Part shown: piece by piece, positions 22,045 to 26,960 of the stretch
Layout: each line of letters begins with the position of its first letter
Numbering within the stretch: the first letter of the stretch is position 1
Virus record (IMG/VR): IMGVR_UViG_3300021963_000552
Coordinates: 1-26,960 of that record
Length of the DNA: 26,960 nt
Reading direction: 5' to 3' (one strand)
Source of the DNA: a virus
The notes under the pieces: generated by a model
What the model saw: only the letters and a program-made list of their open reading frames with translations
Database searches by the model: none
What the model was told of the DNA's origin: nothing
Program-made: the position numbers and the translations under genes

Positions 22045-22383
22045 TTACCTTCGCATTGACGCTTGATCCTTAGCATCATCATCGGAGAAAATAGGTACTG
22101 CATTGCTTTTGTGTAGTGTGCCGATGCCAATCATTTTATCGCCAGTATAAACTTTGCCGTGAATTGGCTTAGTGCAATTGTCACCAAATGTAGCTAAACT
22201 GGGATAGTTGGGAGTTTCACGAATGTGTGACTTTGGAGGCTTGTATGCTTCTACTGTCTTAGGCTTTTTGATGCCTTTAGAGAATGAAGTAGTCGGCAAG
22301 TTATTAAGCCATTGTTGATACTCTACCACTTTCTTCGCAGGAGTTTTTTTCTTCTTTGATTTTTGATATGTGTAAATCAACAT
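22045..22383 (-). CDS. Conserved small basic phage protein
   Basis: 112 residues. The N-terminus is lysine-rich (KSKKKKTPAKKVVEYQQWLN) and the C-terminus ends GKVYTGDKMIGIGTLHKSNAVPIFSDDDAKDQASMRR. The pattern YTGD..GI.TMHKSNAVPVF...A.D...MRR is, from memory, a widely conserved phage signature of unknown function. The middle contains PPKSHIRETPNYPSLATFGDN, probably unstructured. It overlaps the preceding 65-aa gene by seven bases, and its stop is immediately before a late promoter. It is not assigned to any complex. Confidence 0.84.
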   Translation of the reverse strand: MLIYTYQKSKKKKTPAKKVVEYQQWLNNLPTTSFSKGIKKPKTVEAYKPPKSHIRETPNYPSLATFGDNCTKPIHGKVYTGDKMIGIGTLHKSNAVPIFSDDDAKDQASMRR

Positions 22384-22574
22384 AATTTATCTACATTCTG
22401 TCCATTACGATTCATTCTACGATTCATTTCGATTCTAGCCATCTCAGAGGATTCACGCATTTGTTTAAGTCTACGTTCTTCCAAACGCATATCGTCTTGT
22501 CGTTTATCAGCCCTATTAATTAGAAGCTGATTATAGACCTTGTCGTTATACTCTTTGATGCTATCGATTCTCAT
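22377..22574 (-). CDS. Small helical hypothetical protein
   Basis: 65 residues of nearly continuous charged helix (IKEYNDKVYNQLLINRADKR, then MRLEERRLKQMRESSEMARIEMNRRM), with 13 Arg and a C-terminal Cys. It may form a coiled coil. It overlaps the genes on both sides (4 and 7 bases), which supports real translation. No known family was recognised; a role in protein or nucleic acid binding is possible from its positive charge. Confidence 0.72.
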   Translation of the reverse strand: MRIDSIKEYNDKVYNQLLINRADKRQDDMRLEERRLKQMRESSEMARIEMNRRMNRNGQNVDKLC

Positions 22575-22858
22575 TTTAGCACCAACATTGCAAGCATAAC
22601 ACTTTGCATAAAGAACCCGACACCATTGCTAATCATGTATAGTTTATCTTTCATTATAGCAGATCGAATGAAGAATAGCAACAAGCCAGACCAGATGAGT
22701 AATACCATACTCAAAGGTGGTAAGATTGTAGCTTCCCCTTGAATTGCAAGATACGTCACTGGTACTGTTGACCCGTGAATCATAATAAGTCCTACCCAAC
22801 CACAGATTTCTCCGAATTGACGTACAACCCAATTGTACCATTCTGTTAGTTTAATCAT
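22571..22858 (-). CDS. Three-helix membrane protein
   Basis: 95 residues from the ATG at 22858. The open frame begins at 22966, but the extra residues overlap the metalloprotease gene, while the chosen ATG starts one base after that gene's stop. MIKLTEWYNWVVRQFGEICGW leads into three hydrophobic segments: about 19-36 (CGWVGLIMIHGSTVPVTY), 42-64 (ILPPLSMVLLIWSGLLLFFIRSA) and 71-94 (MISNGVGFFMQSVMLAMLVL). No family recognised. It could be a holin-like or inner-membrane accessory protein; position in an early cluster is against a holin. Confidence 0.76.
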   Translation of the reverse strand: MIKLTEWYNWVVRQFGEICGWVGLIMIHGSTVPVTYLAIQGEATILPPLSMVLLIWSGLLLFFIRSAIMKDKLYMISNGVGFFMQSVMLAMLVLK

Positions 22859-22859
22859 T

Positions 22860-23333
22860 TCAAATTTGTTTTTTAAGTAATTTAAAGGTTGGTTTAAATT
22901 TTTGATAGAGTCCGACTTCACGTCCATATGCTTCAATCTCCCATAATGATTCCCAATATTCATCACCTTGATATTGTTCTCTTTGGAACGTTACCAAGTT
23001 CCCTCTTTCATGGAATTTTAATTCGCCTTTTGCGTATTGCTTAACATGAACCATTTCATGTGCAAGACATTGTAAAAGTTTCTTGCCAATTTTATTCCAT
23101 TCAAGATTAATTACAAATTGCTTTTTGTTTTTCGAGTCATCTCCTTTAGGAAAGGCTTCACCCAAGATTTTATTTTGTGCATAAAAATCTTTTATTACAT
23201 TTAAATTGATTTCTAAGGAATTAGATAACCTGTCACTCATTAAACGACTTGCGTAAAAATGTGTAGCCATCTTTAATATTTTGCGCTCATTCTGAGTTAA
23301 AGTCACACCCTTTGTTCTGAGAATAAGTTTCAT
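22860..23333 (-). CDS. SprT-like zinc metalloprotease
   Basis: 157 residues. The zinc motif HEMVH (His92, Glu93, His96) lies in CLAHEMVHVKQYAKGEL, and a later WEIEAYGRE (131-139) supplies acidic residues often conserved in this family. Its N-terminus (MKLILRTKGVTLTQNERKILKMATHFYASRLM) is helical. SprT/Spartan-like peptidases remove proteins crosslinked to DNA; in phages the substrate is unknown. It is the second gene of the cluster after the 65-aa gene, with a GGAAAC-type weak ribosome site. It may process host or phage proteins early in infection. Confidence 0.82.
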   Translation of the reverse strand: MKLILRTKGVTLTQNERKILKMATHFYASRLMSDRLSNSLEINLNVIKDFYAQNKILGEAFPKGDDSKNKKQFVINLEWNKIGKKLLQCLAHEMVHVKQYAKGELKFHERGNLVTFQREQYQGDEYWESLWEIEAYGREVGLYQKFKPTFKLLKKQI

Positions 23334-23343
23334 ATTGTTTCCT

Positions 23344-23541
23344 TTAATGAATTCCTTCTGAAAATGTTTCTAATTGGAGAAACTTGTCTTCAGGCATATA
23401 AACGTCATTATATAAATCATCCGGTGAGGGATTTTCTGCATAATAACGTTCTTTCAATTCAATTTCAAGGGCGGATAATAGTACTTCAATGTCACTCTGA
23501 GACATTTCTTTGACTAGTCTTTCAATTGCCACTTTATTCAT
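23344..23541 (-). CDS. Small hypothetical protein, first gene of an early cluster
   Basis: 65 residues, acidic, mostly helical: MNKVAIERLVKEMSQSDIEVLLSALEIELKERYYAENPSPDD followed by a shorter, less ordered part. A strong ribosome site (AGGAG) precedes the ATG and a near-consensus sigma70 promoter lies 27 bases further up, so it is probably abundant early. Such small acidic first genes often act on host functions, but nothing in the sequence names a target. Ten bases separate it from the metalloprotease gene. Confidence 0.76.
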   Translation of the reverse strand: MNKVAIERLVKEMSQSDIEVLLSALEIELKERYYAENPSPDDLYNDVYMPEDKFLQLETFSEGIH

Positions 23542-23567
23542 AATTTACTCCTATCAACGAATACTCT

Positions 23568-23596
23568 ATTGTACCGCAAATATGAGGTTCTGTCAA
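23568..23596 (-). promoter_or_regulatory. Sigma70-like early promoter for the metalloprotease cluster
   Basis: Minus strand TTGACA (23596-23591), a 17-base spacer and TACAAT (23573-23568, five of six). It is in the 113-base gap after the helicase gene, and the downstream AGAGTAT repeats part of the clpP-like promoter. Confidence 0.8.
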
Positions 23597-23629
23597 GTGG
23601 CAATTGTTGCGTATTTACAACGATATTTA

Positions 23630-23645
23630 GAATACCGAAGTATTC
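23630..23645 (-). terminator. C(UUCG)G hairpin after the gp41-like helicase gene
   Basis: Minus strand GAATAC-TTCG-GTATTC: a perfect six-base-pair stem closed by the extra-stable UUCG tetraloop, a loop type well known between T4 genes. It begins ten bases after the helicase stop. No U-tract follows, so it may stabilise the transcript end or only partly terminate. Confidence 0.65.
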
Positions 23646-23654
23646 AGAATCACT

Positions 23655-25061
23655 TTAAACCTTTAGTTTGCTAAAATCTCTGTCAGATTTCATACGTTTG
23701 CCAAAGTCCGACTTGTCAAAAATTGGCGCATCGTCTTCCTGCCCACTATCTGATATGTTAGTTTGCGCTGACTCTTCTGCATCATACAATCTCATTTTCG
23801 CTCTATCAACGCCAATCACAAAACGTTTGTTTGTTGTTGGGTCACTGTATCGATTCTTTAATTGCTTGACCATGATCTGATTCAATTCTGCAAGTTCTTC
23901 GGTAGAAATCAAAGCAAACATCAAGTCGGCTGTAGCTGGCAGACCAAACGATTCTGAAGTATCTTCAAGTCCAACATCGGAGTTGCTGTATCCACTACGT
24001 GTAGTTTGTGTAGCTGAAACAATTGGCACTTTATGTTCAACTGCAAGTCCACGCAACTCTTCTGCAATTGCTTTGATGTATGTGTATGAGTTAATAGATG
24101 CACCCATTTTCATACGTGCGGAAGAACAAATGTTCAAGTAGTCGATGTAGATGATATCAGGAATAAATTGACGCTTCAACTTCAACTCATTCAACAAGTG
24201 ATTAAAGTGAGACACGTTTGCACTTGCGGTTGGATACTCTTTGATAATCAACTTGCCTTTCGTTTTTTCACGTAGACTAGAAACTTTCTTCAAGTATGTT
24301 TCTTTTGACATACCAATGAGTCTGTCAAGTTCGACATTCAACAAGTTTGCATCAATACGTTCTGCGATACGTTCTTCAGCCATCTCTAGTGTGATGTATA
24401 AAACGTTCTTGCCCATTGTTAAATTGGCTGCCGCACAATGACACATGAACAAAGACTTACCAACACCAGTACCAGCAAGCACAATGTTCAGGGATTTTTC
24501 TGCAAGCCCACCCTTAGTGATTCGATTCAAGTAATCAAGGTCGAATGGGATTCGCTTCTCAACTTTATGGTAGAAGTCATATCGTGTCTCTGCGTCATCA
24601 ATAAAATCGTGACCAACGTGATTATCAAAAGAAACTGAAAGCGCATCTGCTAGAATTGTTGGGATTGAACCTTTATCCAATTTCTCGTTACCTGTTTTGC
24701 TATCGAGAATTTGAATGCTTTGCATGATGCCATTGTAGATTGCTTTTTCTTGACAAAAACTTTCTGTTGCATCAATCAACCACTTTGTGTCAGAAATTTC
24801 AATGTCAACTGTAATATCTTTAATGAGTGAAATTGTTTTTTTGTGTTGATCGTCTGTAAGATTTACTTTCTTATCGACCTCAATTGTCAATGCCTCTTTA
24901 GTTGGCATTGCATTATACTTATTTACATAGTTTCGAATTTCTTCAAACAATAGTTTTTCAGAAGATTCTTGGAAATACTCGCTCTTAATAAAGGGTAAAG
25001 TCTTTCGTGTGTATTCCTCATCTACCAAAAGATGTTTTAGTATTTTCTGTTCCAAGTTCAT
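23655..25061 (-). CDS. gp41-like: Replicative DNA helicase, T4 gp41-like (DnaB family)
   Basis: 468 residues. An N-terminal helical domain (1-150; MNLEQKILKHLLVDEEYTRKTL) is followed by a RecA-type motor: IVLAGTGVGKSLFMCH with Walker A GTGVGKS (197-203), YITLEMAEERIAERIDANLL (about 223-242, H1a/arginine-rich helix), FIPDIIYIDYLNICSS (Walker B, about 302-317), and VPIVSATQTTRSGYSN (H3). This is the layout and length of T4 gp41 (475 aa), which unwinds DNA 5'-3' and binds primase gp61, present at 9042-10064. It overlaps the upstream 114-aa gene by 44 bases. The C-terminus is Asp/Ser-rich and ends FGKRMKSDRDFSKLKV. Confidence 0.95.
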   Translation of the reverse strand: MNLEQKILKHLLVDEEYTRKTLPFIKSEYFQESSEKLLFEEIRNYVNKYNAMPTKEALTIEVDKKVNLTDDQHKKTISLIKDITVDIEISDTKWLIDATESFCQEKAIYNGIMQSIQILDSKTGNEKLDKGSIPTILADALSVSFDNHVGHDFIDDAETRYDFYHKVEKRIPFDLDYLNRITKGGLAEKSLNIVLAGTGVGKSLFMCHCAAANLTMGKNVLYITLEMAEERIAERIDANLLNVELDRLIGMSKETYLKKVSSLREKTKGKLIIKEYPTASANVSHFNHLLNELKLKRQFIPDIIYIDYLNICSSARMKMGASINSYTYIKAIAEELRGLAVEHKVPIVSATQTTRSGYSNSDVGLEDTSESFGLPATADLMFALISTEELAELNQIMVKQLKNRYSDPTTNKRFVIGVDRAKMRLYDAEESAQTNISDSGQEDDAPIFDKSDFGKRMKSDRDFSKLKV

Positions 25062-25362
25062 CTTTGTACCTTTTCTCTGCTTCTTCTAGTGCGTTTCTTA
25101 AGAGATCGTTTAAAATCTCACCGAGATATGATTCGAACGTTTTATTGCCTTTTAGACTCATATGTTCTTCACTCAGTATATCATAACTAAAGCCCATTGT
25201 ATACGTTCCGTCAGGATTTTCATCATCGGCAAAATTAAGTTCACCAAAATGAAACTCTACTCCTTTATAATCTCCAGCATTGATTTTGATACTTGCAACA
25301 ACATCTTTATCTCTATACTTGATATCACGCTCTGTCAGTTCGTAAGTTTCATTGATTTTCAT
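25018..25362 (-). CDS. Conserved hypothetical protein, 114 aa
   Basis: 114 residues starting [20 protein letters not shown]. The N-terminal two thirds look beta-rich (VASIKINAGDYKGVEFHFGEL, TYTMGFSYDIL), and the C-terminus is helical (FESYLGEILNDLLRNALEEAEKRYKDEL). It contains a recurrent marine phage pattern GxFxFGEL...DG..TM.F.YDI from memory, without known function. It overlaps the oxygenase gene by 14 bases and the helicase gene by 44 bases, so the three are coupled. Its position beside helicase suggests a small replication accessory, but no motif proves this. Confidence 0.82.
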   Translation of the reverse strand: MKINETYELTERDIKYRDKDVVASIKINAGDYKGVEFHFGELNFADDENPDGTYTMGFSYDILSEEHMSLKGNKTFESYLGEILNDLLRNALEEAEKRYKDELGTENTKTSFGR

Positions 25363-25960
25363 ATATTTTTTCCATATGTGTGATGTTAAAGTTTATAAGA
25401 ATTCTGTATGGACTTTTTATTGGATTCATTCCCGCATGATATTTTTTACCTGAAAAAATTACAATTCTTCCCTGTTTAGATTCAATTTGTGTTTCTATCA
25501 TCCAAGGCTTAGATGTATTCTTAAAAATTGTTGTTGGGGAATCTGTAGTATTCACAAAGTAAATCATCACCAAATGATCCTGCGATTCATTGTCTACATG
25601 TGCAGGCAAATGTTGATTCGATGTGTTATTATTATTCAATAATAAGTTTGCCTTAACTCTTTTATAAAATAATTTATATCCAAGTCTTCTTGATACTTCA
25701 TGCGACAAAAAATCTAAGTTACATAATTGCCAATGTTTTGATATTGGCTCGTAATCCGCATACATCAACGATACCAATTGTGGAGAGTCGTATGTATTTT
25801 CATCTGATACTAATTCGTTGGTTTTTTGAGTTACTGTTGACTGCATAAAATACCAAGGAAATTCTGTATTCAAAAACAGTTGATGTATTTTATTGCTGTC
25901 AACATTATCGATGATATCATCTAATACGATAATATCATCAGTATCAAAATTTAAATTCAT
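25349..25960 (-). CDS. 2-oxoglutarate/Fe(II)-dependent oxygenase-like protein
   Basis: 203 residues with a prolyl-4-hydroxylase-like double-stranded beta helix. The iron ligands appear as His121-x-Asp123 (PAHVDNES) and His175 (KKYHAGMNP), with Arg186 ([11 protein letters not shown]) set to bind 2-oxoglutarate. [17 protein letters not shown]-like strands (132-146) separate them. The family hydroxylates proteins, nucleic acids or small molecules; T4-like marine phages often carry such genes without known substrate. Here it lies between uvsX and the helicase gene, overlapping uvsX by four bases (ATGA), so a link to replication or DNA modification is a reasonable guess. No signal peptide. Confidence 0.88.
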   Translation of the reverse strand: MNLNFDTDDIIVLDDIIDNVDSNKIHQLFLNTEFPWYFMQSTVTQKTNELVSDENTYDSPQLVSLMYADYEPISKHWQLCNLDFLSHEVSRRLGYKLFYKRVKANLLLNNNNTSNQHLPAHVDNESQDHLVMIYFVNTTDSPTTIFKNTSKPWMIETQIESKQGRIVIFSGKKYHAGMNPIKSPYRILINFNITHMEKIYENQ

Positions 25961-26960
25961 TCAATTTCGTCCAACAATTCTTCGTCTTCGACACCAATGC
26001 TATCTTGTCCATACAAGAATTCTTTCTTACATGCTTCGTCAATCTGATCCAAGATTTCTTTAGTGAAATACTTCTCTGGCTCTTCGTTGATGTTCTTGCC
26101 GAATACTTTAGTGCCGTTAGACAATTCGTAGCGAGTAGAAACTTTCTTGATGATCCCATGCTTTTCTGCGATTTCAAGCAAACCAAAATATCTATCAAGT
26201 CCTGTGCTGTATGTAATCTTCACTTCAACTTGAGAGTTCTCTTTTGTCAAACGTGACTTCTGCAACTTACAACGAACGATGTTACCAACAACTTCAGTAC
26301 CATCTTTGTCTTTACGCTTAGACAAGTAAACGATTGTGGATGCTGTATACTTCAAGCCAGAACCGCCAGACATTTCTTTAGTCGGAATGTATGCACCAAC
26401 AACATCATAAACGTGATTCGTTACAAGCAAAGGCACACCAATCTTAGCAAGTTTCAAATTCAATACACGGAATGTTGCTTTGAGAATAGCAGACTTGGTC
26501 ATGTCTTTTGTCTCTTTGCCTTCAGCAGTATCTTCCATTTCTTTAGTAGAAGACAACTGACCAAGAGAGTCAAGAACCATAATCATTGGCTTGCGCTTCG
26601 CTTCTGGTTGCGCTTGATACTTCTCGATGATTTGCAATGCAGTATGACGGAACTTCTGAATTGTGTCTGGCTCTGAGATAACGACACGTGAAGTATCTAC
26701 ACCACGTGATTCCATCATATGTTTTGTGACAGCGGCTTCAGTATCAAAGTATATAACACCGCCTTCGGGATTTGCGTCAAGGAATTGCTTTACAATGCCA
26801 AGCACAAAGAATGTTTTACCAGTTGACGATTCACCAGCGAATGCAGTCACTTTGTTGTTAGGTACACCACCATAGATGCTACCCGATAGAACGGCATTCA
26901 ATGCATATGAACCCGTATCAATACACCCACTATATTCAGCAGATGCGCCACCATCAGATA
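25957..26960 (-). CDS. uvsX: UvsX recombinase, 5' end cut by window edge
   Basis: At least 333 residues are visible, and the frame is open to the right edge, so the start is missing; the TTG at 26901 is an internal codon, not the start. Just before it the frame reads [18 protein letters not shown], matching the segment ahead of the RecA core. Walker [10 protein letters not shown] lies at 26812-26838; [13 protein letters not shown] is Walker [29 protein letters not shown] is the L2 DNA-binding area. UvsX pairs single-stranded with homologous double-stranded DNA and drives T4 recombination-dependent replication. The acidic tail ([12 protein letters not shown]) is typical. The stop overlaps the oxygenase start (ATGA). 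Confidence 0.95.
   Translation of the reverse strand, partial: SDGGASAEYSGCIDTGSYALNAVLSGSIYGGVPNNKVTAFAGESSTGKTFFVLGIVKQFLDANPEGGVIYFDTEAAVTKHMMESRGVDTSRVVISEPDTIQKFRHTALQIIEKYQAQPEAKRKPMIMVLDSLGQLSSTKEMEDTAEGKETKDMTKSAILKATFRVLNLKLAKIGVPLLVTNHVYDVVGAYIPTKEMSGGSGLKYTASTIVYLSKRKDKDGTEVVGNIVRCKLQKSRLTKENSQVEVKITYSTGLDRYFGLLEIAEKHGIIKKVSTRYELSNGTKVFGKNINEEPEKYFTKEILDQIDEACKKEFLYGQDSIGVEDEELLDEIE

Noticed and set aside
22859-22966. N-terminal extension of the three-helix membrane protein
   Set aside because: It overlaps the metalloprotease gene by over 100 bases; the ATG at 22858 follows that stop directly.
26899-26901. TTG at 26901 as the start of uvsX
   Set aside because: The frame stays open upstream to the window edge and encodes a typical pre-Walker segment (GCIDTGSYA), so the gene is cut, not started here.

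Overview
The window is a compact, AT-rich piece of a T4-like (myovirus-type) phage genome, most likely from a marine or freshwater phage of a Gram-negative host. UvsX (RecA-like), gp41-type helicase, gp61-type primase, NrdA/NrdB, ThyX, thioredoxin, RuvC-like, ClpP-like and T4-type structural proteins occur together. TATAAATA late-promoter octamers are present, genes overlap by ATGA junctions, and a spanin-like pair implies an outer membrane. All 37 genes called lie on the minus strand, so transcription runs from high to low coordinates. No tRNA, CRISPR array, IS element or integrase was seen. No gene-free stretch exceeds 300 bases; the longest (19331-19479, 149 nt) holds a late promoter.

Layout in transcription order. 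(1) 26960-23655, recombination and replication: uvsX (cut by the window edge), a 2OG-Fe(II) oxygenase, a small unknown protein and gp41 helicase, ending in a C(UUCG)G hairpin. (2) 23596-22045, accessory cluster from a strong sigma70-like promoter: a 65-aa protein, an SprT-like metalloprotease, a three-helix membrane protein and two small conserved proteins. (3) 22043-11553, late region: a protein with a ligase-like KxDG motif, a virion protein, two large mosaic proteins (916 and 652 aa, the first starting with a nucleotidyltransferase domain, the second carrying two EF-hands), a HAD-family deoxyribonucleotidase-like protein, an Ig-domain virion protein, a fibre-like protein and conserved small proteins. 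(4) 11547-10131, envelope or lysis block: i-spanin-like, o-spanin-like, a second lipoprotein and a membrane-anchored coiled coil. (5) 10130-2380, a long nucleotide and DNA metabolism operon from another sigma70-like promoter: primase, ThyX, NrdA, thioredoxin, a membrane protein, NrdB, an unknown protein, an exported thermonuclease, an exported His-rich protein, a 49-aa membrane protein, an unknown protein, a zinc ribbon and a RuvC-like resolvase. (6) 2400-1, from a third sigma70-like promoter: ClpP-like protease, a glycosyltransferase-like protein, an unknown protein and a membrane protein cut by the left edge.

Primase and helicase build the replisome core; UvsX and the RuvC-like protein serve recombination-dependent replication; NrdA/NrdB/thioredoxin/ThyX supply dNTPs; and the exported nuclease may degrade DNA in the periplasm. 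The late genes form head and tail parts. The most unusual items are the two mosaic proteins, whose module joins carry T4 gp21-like cleavage motifs, and the nucleotidyltransferase plus KxDG-protein pair encoded close together under matching late promoters. All family names come from reading motifs and from memory; no database search was run.
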